DNA of 64,000 nt from Ornithodoros turicata (taxonomy: Eukaryota > Arthropoda > Arachnida > Ixodida > Argasidae). Location: NCBI RefSeq assembly GCF_037126465.1, contig NW_026999461.1, positions 1 through 64,000 of the forward strand, in the 5' to 3' direction. The translations under genes and the position numbers were made by a program. The notes beneath the pieces are model-generated. The model saw nothing but the letters and a program-made list of their open reading frames with translations. It ran no database searches and was not told the origin of the DNA. Shown piece by piece: positions 1 through 12,386 of this stretch (position 1 is its first letter; each line of letters begins with the position of its first letter).

Positions 1-790
1 CTTGGGCACTACATAGGCTACACAGGCTCTCTACTCGCCATTACCGTCATACATTAGTGCATACAACTGCATTCCATTCTTATGGCGCTTTCCTTCATGT
101 CCCGCCAAGCCCCGATTCACTGGACCATTAACAGTGACTCCAAAACCGCCCTCCAAGCCCTGCACTGCCCCATGGGCTCGAGTTCCCAGGGAGTATACGT
201 GTGCTGTCACACAGGGACATAACAGCACCTTGCAGTGGATCCCAGGTCAGTGTGGCGTCCCTGGGAATGAGGCTGCCGACCTACTTGCAGAACGGGTTCA
301 TGTGGCACGTGGTGTACAGACGCACCCTACGTATTTCACCGAAGCGGACGCAAAGCAAGCAATTGGTACACTCATGGGACGTCTGTGCAGTGAATACTGG
401 CGAAGTCTCCCTTCTACGTCGTTCCTGCGCATGGCAGACCCAGGTCTCCGTTTTTATATGCCGTCAGCGCTTCCTCGACCCGTCACGTCGCACATCTACA
501 GGCTCCGCCTCAACGTGCCATACAGTTGCCGACTTTTGTTTAAGCGCGGCAAGGTTTCGTCCCCCAACTGTGGTCTGTGTGATGTAGTTGAGGACGTGGA
601 TCATATACTCCAAGACTGCCCGAGGTACAGTGCACACCGTTGTACCCTTGTGTCATCGCTGGCACGCCTGGGTTATCGGCCATACTCCACCGAAAAGGTT
701 CTTGGGTGCTGGCCCGGAAATCAGCTCATATCTGCCATGCGCGCCCTTGTGCAATTTCTCGCCTCGACGAACCTCTTTACCACATTGTGA
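1..790 (+). pseudogene. LINE ORF2 3' end: RNase H domain and C-terminal zinc knuckle (broken)
   Basis: This is the 3' part of a non-LTR retrotransposon polyprotein. An RNase H block is visible first in one frame around 67-165 (INSDSKTALQAL) and then, after a one-base shift between about 165 and 205, in a second frame that runs to a stop at 790. That frame contains WIPGQCGVPGNEAADLLA, the conserved last block of LINE RNase H, and later a C-x2-C-x7-H-x4-C knuckle (CGLCDVVEDVDHILQDC), typical of the C-terminus of I/R1/Jockey-type elements. RNase H would degrade the RNA strand during target-primed reverse transcription. The reverse transcriptase lies outside the window on the left. The frameshift and an upstream in-frame stop make it non-functional. 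The family call is secure; the clade is not. Confidence 0.8.
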
Positions 791-899
791 CGCTCTTTGT
801 TTTTAGTGCATTGAGATTCCGCACGTGTACTCTCCTGCAGTGTTGTTTTTGGTGACAAGTTTTGTGGTGATGTTTTCATCTATTCCGTTTCAAAGTTTA

Positions 900-1808
900 C
901 TGGGTGTCTCATGTAACGTGTCAAAGAATTATATTTAAAAATCTACACGTCGGAAAATTACGGGGGAAACCGTATTCGCCTTCAGAGAGTTTTTGCCATC
1001 GTGTGGAACATTTTTATGCATTTTTCTCCATGGGAAATTTAATTTTCCACATTAAAGTCCGGAAATTGCTTGTCAACCTAACATTTTTTCGACAGATTCG
1101 GGAAGCACGGGTCAGGTTAAGCCCACCACGGCAAAATTCATTTCATGGTACAAAAGTAAGGAGCGGGAAAAAACTGGGAAAATATCCCATTTCGGACCGC
1201 ACAAATTGCCGCCCGCCAACCGCATCCCGTCAGAGCGCTCCGAGAAGCGACGCATAAAAAAGAGTCACTCCATCCCTTCAATTCCCCTCTCAACGCCCTC
1301 ATGTTTTCAGCGACAGGTTCACTTGGTGATTGCGTTTATCTTCTTTTGTTGATCTAGTCTTCGCTTTTTTATCGTTTGCTTTAGTGATACGGCTCGCCAA
1401 GCTGCACGATACGAAGGGCCGACAGCGAAGAGTCGGGGAGACTGCTCTTTATGCGTCGCTTCCCGGAGCGCTCTGACGGGATGTGAAAGGCGAGCGGAAA
1501 TTTGCGCGGCCCGAAACAAAATATTTTTCCTATTTTTTTCCGCTCCTTACTTTTGTACCACGAAATGAATATTTCTGTGGTGGGCTAAACTCGACCCGTG
1601 CTTCCCAAATCTCTCGAAAAAATGTTAGGTTGACTAGGGAATGTCCGGACTTTAATTCGGGAAATTAAATTTCCCATTGCAAAAAAATTAATAAAAATAT
1701 CTCACACGATGGCAAAAACTCTCTCTAAGGCGAATGCCATTCACCCTAGAATTTTTCGATGTGTAGATTTTTAAATATAATTTTTGACACAATACGTGAG
1801 GCACCCTG
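900..1808. mobile_element. Fold-back MITE with about 360-bp inverted arms
   Basis: The left arm (about 900-1260) is repeated as reverse complement in the right arm (about 1440-1808), with a central unpaired part of roughly 180 bp. Both arms hold the same landmarks: the GGGTG end, ATATTTAAAAATCTACAC, TTCGCCTTCAGAGAG/TTCGCCTTAGAGAGAG and CGTCAGAGCGCTC. Each end is flanked by TA (898-899 and 1809-1810), as for Tc1/mariner-type insertion. No open transposase frame is present. A second, half copy lies at 5795-6095. Confidence 0.8.
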
Positions 1809-1810
1809 TA

Positions 1811-4489
1811 TAGGAGGGGGGGGATATGTTTATTAAAGGGACTATGAAATTTCCCGAACCCCCATACTTTTTTTCGCTGGAAACTGTTCTTCCCGCAGAG
1901 AAACTAATATGCCACAAATTTTTCCGGACGAAATCGCTCCACTCTGCGAGGAGTGCGCGCTGGAAATGTCTCTTCCGCGTTCCTCCTCTCCCGCGCATAT
2001 TTCCCTGTCGATGGTGTAACTGTACGGACCGCACTTCAGTTCCCCGTTACGTCACCGGTGTTGCGCAATGGCAAGTAATGCCGCGAGCTCGCGCTGTGGC
2101 TGCCGCCACTGCCGCCGTCCAATCGCACATACAAGGTCACAAGGTCTCTGGTCGCGTCTGAGGGCTGAAGTTGAAGCATTACGTTTTCTTGGTTGGAGGC
2201 GTTCGGATAACACGCTATAATGAGCAGCTTTTTGCATGTGAATCGTTTGCTACAGTTGAACTGGCAAGTATGACATGTGAGCTCTACTTTGTTCATCGAA
2301 TGTATTCGTCGTCTGATCTGCGGCCGTTCACAACAAGGAACTCACGCACCTCCGTGGCTTTGAGAGTTTTGCTGACGAGTTACGTGGGCCTCTAGGGATT
2401 CACCGCAACATCTATTGGTTGTACCACCGTCACCAATGGAAAGTGTCTGGTGGTTGCTTGGCGTTGCAGTTATATTTACGTCAGTTGCAGTTATGTTTAC
2501 ATGTTAGCAATCTGACAACAAAGGAAGTGCGTTGTGAAGTGAGACTGTGATATTTGGAAGATGCCCCCTTTGTTGCTCGATTTGTTTGCACGAATCATCG
2601 TAAAAGACTGGGTGACCTAATGGTCTAATGTTTTGTTTTACTTTGTTTCAACTCATTACATTTACATCATTAGTGTTATTATTCAAAGGAGCTTCGCGCC
2701 TTTAGGCGATTTTGATTTACTCCGCATTTATTGTTCTACAGGTGGCAGGTTATGTTTCATGCAAGAATTTATTTATCAACACGTCACGTATTCTGTATTC
2801 AATGTTGAGCACGTCGTAAATCTGAACATTTAGCGTTGCCAACCACCATGCCTACAAAAACTCAGCTGTAGCGTATTCTGTAAGAGTATTCTGACGTCGT
2901 ATTGACTTCTGATAAGTGTTTGTCGTTTAACAAATTTATAGTTCAACCAGGTTTCCAATACTGTGTAATACATCCATAACCCTAAGACTCGGGGACACAA
3001 TCTCACGACACCAGTTCGCCTGCTTTGTTGCTCTCTTTTATTATTGTGTTAGGTAAGCTTGAACTCACCAGTTGTGTAACTGGAAAAAAGCAAAAAAAAA
3101 AAAAACAGTACTGACGTAGCGTGTCCATTATTTTGCGATTAGAAAAACGACAAGTAATTGGTACTATTTCAAGTTAACTGCTTGTTGGTCTTCTGGCGGA
3201 AATCTGCTTTCTTTGTGAAAAAAACTGTTCCATTTGCCACCGGGACAGAGTCCTCGCTATGCAGGCTCCTCCGAAGGTGTGGGCGCACTTGTATGTGCGT
3301 CAAGGACGAGGACATCAGGGACAAACACCTGAAATGTCGACATTTAGCTTAAATAGTACAATAACTAAGACCTAACATCTACACATACACATTATATGCT
3401 ATACATGCATAATTTTTATTTTTAATAGAACACAGGATATGTTCTATCTTACACTGTCACACAGCCCATCTAACATCTGTATTGGCACCAGTGTTACCAG
3501 CAAATAAGGGCTGAAGTAGCTGCACGGCCTTGCAGGATGCCCAGAGCAAGTTGAGCTCGTTGAACACAGCAGTACACCACTGGTATGATAATGGTTGGTA
3601 GGGTTATTTTTTGGTAATGTGAAACAAAGCCGGAGAGGTGTAGCAGGAACAAAATCTCATGAGGACATAGTGTATCAAAGGTAGGTTCCTTTTATTTAGA
3701 GGTGACCTGCAGAGCACTTGCTGGAGTTCTCCTGGCATGTTACCCTGGTGAAAGACTTCAGCTGCCATGCGCATGGGCCACCCTGATTTGAGAAAAGAAA
3801 ATAACACAGTACACAACTGCAGTTCCGGTGAATGCAAATGATGTAATCTAACTGAGCAATGATTATAAGATAAGAAGTGTAAACAAGAAGATGTCCTCCT
3901 CAATATCACATTTGTGCATATGATAAAGCAAACTATAGATCAAATAACAAAAAAGGTCACAAGAAAACGTGTGAACAATATACAGAGCCCGAATGGTAGA
4001 CAAGACACTGCATTAAAGAGGAATCTGGAAAGAGGGTGCACAGCATTTGTCTGCTCTGAATAGTGGGTTACAATGATCATGCTGTCTCATCTAAGTGGTT
4101 TCAGGCTCCGCTGAGGAAGTCACCTGTGAACATGAAAACAGGTCAGTGAAGAGAAAAGAACGGATACGTATGTTCAACATATCACATAAATATTCTGTTG
4201 AAATATGGTTTCTAAGGTCATGCTAAACGAAGTGTACTTTTATCAACAGTGCACCACCTGAGTTTAGGGACTAGATTCGGTAACTTCTACTTTCTTTTTT
4301 TTTTTTTTACTCTCTCTGTGCCGTAAGCGGCGGCAAGGTTCAGAGTCACGCAGATGAGAATTAACCCATTCACACAATCCTGAAATCTATGACAGTATTT
4401 GAACCACACGGACTGGGAGGCCTTTGTCAGCTCCAATAACGAAAAATACTCACACCTTTGCGCCGTTTAGGTGGATGTTCTTTCCCAGG
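1811..4489. other. No recognised gene
   Basis: I see no coding similarity here on either strand; open frames are short and of random type. There is an A-run at about 3093-3105 and a T-run at about 4297-4309. It may be decayed transposon or intergenic DNA. Confidence 0.5.
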
Positions 4490-4960
4490 TGTGGACAGGT
4501 ATTGTGATGGTGCTACACCTTGATCCAGACGACACTAAGCTCGTTATCCAGTACGTTGAAGAGGTTCAGCGTACGCTTCGTAAATTCGATCATGCAAATG
4601 TCCGCTACAAACACGAGCAGAAAGTCGATGGCACCGCATCGTCTTTCCATTCCGGCGGTCCGATTGCTTTGTGGCGTCAAAAGTTGTCCGTCTCGTCACT
4701 GATAAGCATGAAACATTGGATACCAGGCGAATATTGACGTAAATTGGGGCAACCAACTAACTATCCAACATCGTCTCGGCATGTCGACGAAAACCACAGG
4801 ATGCGACGATCGCGCGAAAGCTGCCGTCATGGAGATTTCTACTCTCGATGAACGCATACGCAGGATCGTACGGCGCATGCTCCTGGCGGGATTCCTCGGC
4901 TCGGCAACACGTCACGATGACGTGTTGCTGAGCCGGCCGTGGTCGCGTCAAGTTGCCCGC
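4490..4960 (+). pseudogene. Possible decayed reverse transcriptase fragment
   Basis: Short blocks in successive frames (VQRTLRKFDHANVRYKHE near 4565-4620, TDKHETLDTRR near 4700-4735, then a basic helical block to about 4890) are arranged like the thumb region downstream of a Penelope- or LINE-type reverse transcriptase, where a KHE-like strand is followed by a KPTDT-like motif and a basic helix. At least two frameshifts and a stop separate the blocks. The match is weak and judged by eye; it could be chance. Confidence 0.22.
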
Positions 4961-5088
4961 TGTGTCTCCGCTCGGCAGCTCGCCACGGCGCGGCGCCAGC
5001 TGTCCTCCCCTCGCCGCTCCGTTTAAATTCGCTCCCGAGAAATCCGCTCGCTCGACGAAGGTAAAATTTCGGTTCTAGACTCAGAAAA

Positions 5089-5415
5089 ATGTCCTCTTTC
5101 GAACGAAACGAAGAAAAAAATCCCTTTAAAGATAAAGAAAGGGGGAAGGTCAGACAGGCCAAGGCCGACTTGCTATTCCCAAAAGAGAAAAAAAAGAAAA
5201 TAAAAGAAAGAAAGAAAGAGAAAAAGAGAAGCAGAAAAGGAAAAGAGAAAGTGGCAGGGGACGATGGCATGGCTGATGGGGTGGCTCAAGGCTCAAAGGC
5301 TGCTGAGCAGCCCAGTGTCCTTCTGGTAACACAGGAGGGCTCGGGTGACTGCCCACTGTCTGGAGTGCCGGACAGGTCTCAGCAGCGTCGCCAGGGAAAG
5401 TTCCCTGTGGCCTAG
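5089..5415 (+). other. Lysine-rich open frame, probably not a gene
   Basis: A 108-codon frame whose first half is almost wholly Lys, Glu and Arg (KEKKKKIKERKKEKKRSRK), caused by an A/G-rich strand at about 5180-5255. No domain is recognisable. It lies just upstream of a retroelement-like 3' end at 5478-5530, so it may be part of a retroposed transcript. Coding potential is doubtful. Confidence 0.2.
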
Positions 5416-5477
5416 GGAAGTGATTGTATAGATTTGTGTAGTTTCCCTTTCTTCGTTTCTGAATAACGCGTCCTAGA

Positions 5478-5530
5478 GTAGCCAGTCCCGATAGTGGCTC
5501 GACACCAACACCTCCATTTTTTTCTTTTAC
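5478..5530 (+). other. Retroelement-like 3' end (tAGCCA ... CCATTTTTTTCTTT)
   Basis: The stretch GTAGCCAGTCCCGATAG followed by CCTCCATTTTTTTCTTTT resembles two other places in the window, 10602-10676 and 13486-13512. The shared end suggests the 3' terminus of a LINE or a SINE mobilised by it. Confidence 0.35.
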
Positions 5531-5723
5531 AAATCAAATCAATCGATCGGTGTTCTAACCTTGAATCAATTTGTTTTGCCTAAACGCGCAGCAAACTGCT
5601 AACGTACGGTATTTGAAGTTCCAAGTACTCAAATACTGCTTTAAGTACATTTCACGGTACTTGTCTTGTACTTTACTTAAAGTACATTTCAATTTGTGTA
5701 TTTGTACCTCCACCTTAAAGGGC

Positions 5724-5794
5724 CACCAAAGTGCAAAAATGTCTTTTCGGTATATGAAAGATCCCGTCATCATGACAATAATGCAAAAGGAACG
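5724..5794 (+). repeat. Possible left end of a TTAA-type MITE
   Basis: TTAAAGGGCCACCAAAGTGC begins with TTAA followed by AGGG, as do the Kolobok-like elements at 29377 and 33698. No matching right end was found; the sequence runs into the half fold-back copy. Confidence 0.3.
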
Positions 5795-6095
5795 AGAATC
5801 ACCCGTTGAGAGGGGAATGAAAAGAGCGAAGCGACTGTTTTTTACGCGTCGCTTATTTTTTCCGTGGTGGGCTATACCCGACCCGTGCTTCCCGAATTTG
5901 TCGAAAAAATGTTAGGGTGACTAGGCAATTTCTGGACTTTAACGCGAAAAATTAAATTTCCCATAGCGAAAAATTCATCAAAGTTTTCTGACACGATGGC
6001 AAAAACTCTCTGAAGGCGAATACCGTTGACCCCATAATTTTCCGACGTGTAGATTTTTAAATATAATTTTTTGACACATTACGTGAGATAACCTG
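5795..6095. repeat. Half copy of the 900-1808 fold-back element
   Basis: This matches the right arm of the 900-1808 element: GTTGAGAGGGGAAT, ACGCGTCGCTT, the CCCGACCCGTGCTTCCCGAA block, AAATTTCCCATAG, the CGACGTGTAGATTTTTAAAT block and the terminal CCTGTA. The other arm is missing, so it is truncated at its left side. Confidence 0.75.
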
Positions 6096-6413
6096 TATAT
6101 GCATGGGCGAATGCACGAATTTCCACTGCGGCTTGCCAGAAAGTCAACTGTAAGTGAAGCCATACAGCAGGTGATGTATCGGTTGCCATCAGCCGCTGTT
6201 ACTTGAGTGTTTGTTCCGCTTATGAGTGCGACAACAAAGACAAAATGACGTTACACTGCGTAGATGAAGGCAGAGGCACACCAGGTTTCCTGTTTTCCTG
6301 TAAAAATATGCGTATAGCGTCAAAACATTGCCAAAAGTTTGACAGTAAATGGCCAGAACTTAGTCTGCAGTTCCATTCGAATGGAAAGATGTTGTCAGGT
6401 GAAAATCCAGTTC

Positions 6414-6517
6414 AAACAAAACAAAACAAAACAAAACAAACAAAACAAACAAAACAAACAAAACAAACAAAACAAACAAAACAAACAAAACAAACAAAAC
6501 AAACAAACAAACAAACA
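6414..6517 (+). repeat. (AAAAC)/(AAAC) microsatellite
   Basis: About 100 bp of AAAAC and AAACAAAC units. It produces spurious lysine/glutamine/threonine-rich open frames. Confidence 0.95.
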
Positions 6518-6676
6518 CTGTTGTAGACTATAGCTGATATGAAATACTGTACTTTCTCAAAGTGATCGTAATGAATCCGGTCCTGCAATCCGCAAACTAT
6601 TATCGCAGATTGTTCGTTTGCGTTTCTGTTTTAGGTATTCTAGGTGTGCTATCATCAGGCTATCAGGCTATGCTCT

Positions 6677-6826
6677 CAGGCGGATCCACGATTTTTCTTA
6701 GGAGGGGGTCCAGCCATAGACAGCATGTCATATCCATGATCTAGGGTTAATTAAACACCATGTGAAGACAGAAATTGACAAGAGGATGAGGACATCTGCC
6801 CCCACCTCCCTTTAGATCCTCCCCTG
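6677..6826. mobile_element. Short hAT-like MITE, decayed copy
   Basis: Left end CAGGCGGATCCACG and, as reverse complement, right end CAGGGGAGGATCTAAAG form a diverged terminal inverted repeat with G-rich interior. The flanking octamers TATGCTCT (6669-6676) and TGTGCGAT (6827-6834) agree at 5 of 8 positions, consistent with an old 8-bp target duplication. It is related to the cleaner copy at 23163-23341. Confidence 0.5.
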
Positions 6827-7012
6827 TGTGCGATATTTGTTTGTTACCATCACTTACTATATTTCTGGTGTAATACCGTTTCAATTTCTGTTACCTTTCC
6901 CTGGTTGCAAGTACACGTATAGTTCTGAATTTAACAATAGTAACTTTATTTACATGCGGACAAGCTGTATATGCCTTACGATCGCGATCACGCAAAAGTT
7001 ATTTGTCAACTA

Positions 7013-7332
7013 CACTCTAAGAAATAAAGGTATGATTTTCCACCCATTTCGGTAGAGCTGCATTGCAACCACATTTCTACTCCAACCAGTGTTACCTTTT
7101 CGGTATAACTGCAGAGTAGAAACAAACTACAGAGTATAATATGTCGTTCTACCAGCTTGGGTAGGAAATTCTACCATTTTCTCTTAGAGCAAACGTGCGA
7201 GAGAGGAGCAAGGGAATGGGATGCCGCCGCTTATACCCGCTGGGTAGAAGTCGCGGGTGAATTGGCACGACATGGTAGAAGTACCGTCCCGCTGCAACTC
7301 TGTAGGAAATTCTACCTTTTTTTCTTAGAGTG
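7013..7332. mobile_element. MITE with CACTCTAAGAAA termini
   Basis: The ends CACTCTAAGAAATAAAGGTA and, inverted, CACTCTAAGAAAAAAAGGTA face each other and are flanked by TA on both sides (7011-7012, 7333-7334). An extra internal copy of the right end (about 7165-7190, GGTAGGAAATTCTACC ... CTCTTAGAG) suggests a partial internal duplication or an earlier nested insertion. No coding capacity. Confidence 0.7.
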
Positions 7333-7334
7333 TA

Positions 7335-9580
7335 GCACCCAATACAGAAAAAAGGTTATGGCATCTGTTGCATCGAGCCTGTCGATCGTCAGTATATTTG
7401 TCAAAGAGTACTCGTGTAACCTGAAATTATGAAATAACCTTGTGCTGCACGGTGCAAAGTGGTTTTCTGTTAGAATAAAACTGTTACTCTGCGTTGACCA
7501 TGGGAGCCAGGGTAGGCACTTCATCGGCGAATGAGTTGGGGTGATCTCATTAAGCGGAAACTGAAACTGTCATTCAGACAAATTTAATTAAATCCCTCCA
7601 TGTGGCACCGCACATTAAGACGTAGGGAATTAAAGGGGTACAGAGGGCCATCCAAAAAATGTTCAGATTAAGACGTCTGATGAAAGTATCAGTGTCATTT
7701 TACCGAGTAGCGCTAAAGGTTTCGATGTGTGCAATTTGTTTCCCAGGAAAAAAGAAAAAACTCACATAAACATGGCTCCGTGCGTTCACCCTTACCTCAC
7801 CACTCCGGGTATAACGAGGAGGAGAAGGTATGATGCCACATCACCGATGACGTCATAATGAGAAATCGTTCTGGTTCGCCGGTCAGTGGGGATCAACGCT
7901 TTGCCCATTTGCCGCCGTAAACCAGTTTTGCCAGTTCTCCCGGAGAATACACGAGTTCAGAAAATCCCAGAGTGCTTAGCGTCGCTTTGAACTGTGGGAG
8001 TTTACTAATACGAAAGAAACGGGTGACATCCAAACTGTTCCGAATTCTTGCCTACCGGCCATTGTCCACGACGCGTCAAGGTCAGCGAAAGCGAAACGTG
8101 AAGGATTATTCTTCGTTCCCCCGCTCAGGAAGCGCCCAGGATGCAATGCGTCCGCAAAGAGCACTGGGATTTTCTGAACTCGTCTGTTGGGGATAGAAGG
8201 AGCGGCCGAATCATTACTGAGCCAGGAGAAAGGCTTTTTCATAACCCCGAACAGCCGAGTAGCAAACGACAGAGGAGCAGCAGACAACATTTCTCTAGAC
8301 CAATCAGCGAGCGTTCTCCTTATAGCGTCAGCGCGAGGTTCCAGGCAGATCGCAGGCTGGTACTGCTCTTCACCACTGTTGTGCACGGTCGCTTTTTGCT
8401 GCGTACTTTAAATTCAATTTCCGCGATAATTATGACTCTGTGGTGTGAATTACTTCGCATGATGCATCTTACTGGCCTACGTAACAGTTTTATAGGAAGA
8501 AAACAGGGTGTTAAAAATGACTTCTGTGCTACTTTAAGCACTTGATGTAATTATTATGCGTATCTAAAGGACCTGCCACATACTTAGTGAGTGAAATGGC
8601 CTTAGATGAAGTAACGGATGCACAGGTTAGTATGCAACAAACAACAAAACAACAACAAACACAACAACAAACAACACCAAACACAAGCAACAAACACAAG
8701 ATGCGAATTTGCAAAAGGTCCTATGAACTTTGTTTTCCTTGTTCGTTGTTGCCACTGTTCATTGATAGAATTTGCCACGAATTTTGGTATAAAAACAGTA
8801 GAAATAGCTTCTGATATCTGGGAGGATTCTCTCAATCCCAGTACTACAAACTGGCTATTCGAGTTTCCTGGTATTTGTACAGCTACACAATAATTTTGAT
8901 AATTAGGACTAAATGTTAACAACATTTCCCATAATTATTTAAGAATTAAATGAATTAGTAATTTAAGAATAAGTGACGTAATGACTTCAATAATTAGCAG
9001 TCATTTTAATAAAGAATTGAAATAAATAAGTTAATAAATATTTAAAATAAGTTTTCTATGAGCTAGATTCAAGGGAAAGACACCCACTATTGAACATTTC
9101 ATTCTTGTGCACTCAAACTTCATATTTGCTGTATTCCTGAATTTCCTTAATGGCAATATTAAAAGATCAAAATTGGCATTTTGTAGTAGCAGTAACACAG
9201 AAATTAGACCCAGATATTTAAAAAAAAACATTCATTTCGGGACTGCAGTGCGAGTAGTACAAACTACATGCCCAGTCTGTGGACATATGCAATGCGACCT
9301 CTGCAAAGTTTTCACCACGCAATGTTGTATATATTTTGTTTTTACTCTGTTCTTTCTGAACAAGGTACTAATTATTCTAAGTTACTGTTGTCCAGAGACC
9401 AATGCGACTTGTTTCATGAGAGGAGTGCAGCATGGAGGACATGCGAAACTACGAGTGCAATACATCATTTTAACCTCACCGTAGGAAAGACCAGTCCTTG
9501 AAGAGACAACTTTCCTACCATATGCTGAACTCATCTAGCTGTCCTGCACTGTTTTTGCGAAATGTTAGCATCAAGTTCCA
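7335..9580. other. No recognised gene; AAC-rich tract
   Basis: No protein similarity seen. An AAC-rich low-complexity tract lies at about 8636-8697 and gives rise to Gln/Asn-rich frames. The part from 8890 to 9060 is AT-rich with repeated AATTA-type words. Confidence 0.5.
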
Positions 9581-10349
9581 TACCTGGGTAAATTACTTCT
9601 AAAATGTAATTAAATTGCATTACTCCGGTTAGAATTTAATTAAATTAAATTACTCATTACCGCAACTGAAATGTAATGAAATTACATTACAATTACTACG
9701 AAAAAGTAATGACATTACAAAGTCATTACTTTGCCATTATTGGCAAACACGTTCCCGAGTTTTGTGGAAGGCACAAAGGACAAAAACACAAAACTTGACG
9801 AAACTTGCCTTCCCCAAAATTCGGGGATATGCTGACAATGTAACAACAGTTAGCTTGTACTCTTCTATTAGTCTGTTGTACATGTCAGGCTAGTGTGCCA
9901 CGTGTGACGTATCGTTCCACAATGTAGAGATGAAGGTGGCACAGAGTATCGCGACAACAGGAAGATTGCCTGGAGGATGGGGCCCACAAACAATGATTCT
10001 CCAAGTCTACAAACCGTTGACCTAAAGAACGTTTGTTTTGTTGGTGGGTGCCCTAACGAAGGCAACTGGATCGTCGAAGGAAACTCACATTCCCGTGCCG
10101 ATTGAATGCGTCACCGCTCATAGTGGGCGTTGGTATTATTTTAACTCGCCGGTACCCAACTCTCTGCCAAGTGCAAACACAGAGCACACATTCGATTCTT
10201 TTGTGAAAAGTAATGAGTAATGTCATTAAAATAACTGCCGAAATGTAATTAAATTACATTACAAATTACATAATGTAAAAGTAATGCATTACATTACAAA
10301 TTACCAGGAAAAGTAATTCATTACAGTAATGACATTACTACCCACGTAT
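9581..10349. mobile_element. Non-autonomous element with TAATGTAAT-type subterminal repeats
   Basis: The two ends (about 9590-9730 and 10210-10345) are full of ATTACATTA/TAATGTAAT words in both orientations, and the outermost bases TACCTGGGTA and, inverted, TACGTGGGTA form a short terminal inverted repeat. This is the usual look of an animal hAT-type MITE. The exact borders and target duplication are not clear. The interior has no recognisable gene. Confidence 0.5.
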
Positions 10350-10601
10350 ATGGCATCAACCATAGGCTGTATGTGTGTAAAAACGAATGTTGAAATAGAA
10401 ACATCCCCTGTACCCTACTAGATCCTGAGGCCGTCCTCGCTCCATCTGTCCATGTCACGCTCATAGCTACAGTTGCTTTGCTATGCTAATGCGGGATAAT
10501 AAGAAACACCGACGTTTGGTACATTTAACACTGAAGTGTTAAGTGAACACAGTTTCATCATCTCATCATCAGATTGAACTTTCTGTATTAAGTGTACTGG
10601 G

Positions 10602-10676
10602 GTAGCCAGTTTGACTTCGTCGAAACTTACATCCCCATTTTTTTCTTTATTCACATCACATCACATCACATCACAA
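10602..10676 (+). other. Retroelement-like 3' end with (ACATC)n tail
   Basis: GGTAGCCAGTTTGACTTCG, then CCCCATTTTTTTCTTTA and a short tandem of CACATCA units. It shares the AGCCA...CCATTTTTTTCTTT layout with 5478-5530. Short tandem tails of this type are usual for LINE or SINE 3' ends. Confidence 0.4.
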
Positions 10677-10889
10677 CACTGAAGTGGTGTGATATCGGGA
10701 ACTTGCGCAAGATTTTCATCTTTGTCGGTGGTTCGTGCCGAGTGCAGTCTATGGGGAATTTTTGTTCGCAGGGTTCTTATAAACCTACCTAAATTTCTAC
10801 ACGAAACAGGTACAGGCGTGTTCCCGTCGAGTTTATCTAGGGAATGAGATGGTCTCCTCTGTATTGGTGAAACGGGGCTGGCTCATGTT

Positions 10890-12386
10890 TGTATTTGCTA
10901 TATAGTTACATACATTGCTTTTGCTTTGTCCGTTGATTCCAGTACTCGTTTTCAATTAATTTAATTTCTTTGCGGGCCTGCTTGTTCCGCTGTCGTTGGG
11001 TCTTTGTTTTGTGGCGGCTTGTTCCTGTGCTGTATTTGGAGTCGATTTGATTCATTCGCTTTATCCAAGTTCTTTTTATACCTGTGAAGCGTACGTGGTC
11101 GAATATTCTTTTTGCATATCTATTTTCCGGAAGGTGGATGAGCCGTCCCAGGTATCGCGTTTTGGAACGTGCTTCCCTGCATTCAAAGTTGGACCAACGC
11201 GATTCTCCTTCAATGGCAGCATTTGCTGTGGCCAGGTTTCCGCCCAAGATTCACTTGCCTATTTCTCGCTGTTGACGCTCCAGGGATTTTACGGTGGTGT
11301 TGCTATAGCATATAGCCTCATTTGCATAGGTAACGTACGGGACCGTAACTGTTTTCCACAGCAGTTTACCGACCGTGTACGGGTTATAGGAATGGCGAGC
11401 CAGGTACTACACGTGTCCTTTCTTTTTGTTGGTCGTAGCTACTATGAATTTTTCGTATTGTTCCAGATAGTTTGTTTGATTCTCCAAGAGCACCCCTAGG
11501 TATTTGTACTAGTCGGTGTGGGCGATGGTAAAATTTTGAAGTGAGAAAGTTTCGATGCTGTTATTGGTTCGTCCGATCTTCATCCAATGTGTTTTGGCCT
11601 TACTGTATTTCATCCCGTTGGTGTCTGCCACTTTGGTACAGATGTCGAGCAACTGTTGCAGGTCTGCTGCTGTTCTGGAGATGAGAAGGATATCGTCCGC
11701 GAATGCAAGCGCTGCTATATGGGTGTGAATTTGTCTTCCTGCTGTGTACAATGTGGTTATCCTGATGCCTTTGTAACTGTCTTGCAGTTCCTTTAGTAGT
11801 TCGTCCAGAAAGATGTTGAATAGTGTTGGGGAGAGTGGGCATCCCTGCTTGAGGCCTACAATTTGCTTTGCCTTCTCTGACTTGAATTCGTCTAAATGGT
11901 ATGTGCAGTAGCAATCCGTGTACATGTTACGGATGATTGTTAGCATGCCCTCTGGGAGGCCTGACTTGTGTAGCTTTACCCATTGTAGTTCATGTGGAAC
12001 GTAGGCTTTTTCTAAGTCGAGAAACCCTCGGTGAGGATGAATAAGTTGTCGCTTCCTCTTCTGTCTCTTCGAAATCCATTTTGGGACTCACTGAGTTTGT
12101 GGTCATACAGCGTCATCATTCTGGTGTTTATGATAGAGGCAAACAGTTTGGCTATATTGCTTTGTAGTGATATTGGTTTGTAGGAGTTTGTCTTCTTTTT
12201 ATTTCCCTTGGCTTTCATATAGTAGTCGCACTGTGCTTTGTTTCCACTCTTCGGGCAGCTCTTTTGTTTGTAATATCCGATTAAATATTCGCCTTAGACT
12301 TTCTTTGGAATGCGTCTTGAGTTCCTTTAAGAACTCGTTGAGGATTCCGTCTGGGCCTGGTGCTTTACCATTCAGAAGTAAGAGGT
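10890..12386 (-). pseudogene. LINE ORF2 reverse transcriptase, 5'-truncated and frameshifted
   Basis: Reading on the minus strand from 12386, the pieces appear in the correct order for a non-LTR reverse transcriptase: NGKAPGPDGILNEFLKEL (about 12370-12315), SYKPISLQSNIAKLFASIIN (about 12180-12120), GLKQGCPLSPTLFNIFLDEL (about 11855-11795), the catalytic AFADDILLIS (about 11705-11675), and a C-terminal region with GRLIHLPENRYAKRI to about 10910. The two aspartates of the FADD box are kept. Several frame changes and stops break it, including one between the FADD-containing frame (ending at 11509) and the C-terminal frame (11247-10906). The upstream part, endonuclease included, is missing: similarity stops at about 12386, where a tandem-duplicated sequence starts. 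It could belong to the same family as the ORF1 at 16183-17611, but this is not shown. Confidence 0.8.

Noticed and set aside
5089..5415. 108-codon Lys-rich frame as a nucleic-acid-binding protein gene
   Set aside because: Composition is explained by an A/G-rich tract; no domain, no splice signals and no conservation evidence.
6414..6517. Regularly spaced short repeats that might suggest a CRISPR-like array
   Set aside because: Simple AAAAC/AAAC microsatellite without unique spacers, in a eukaryotic window.
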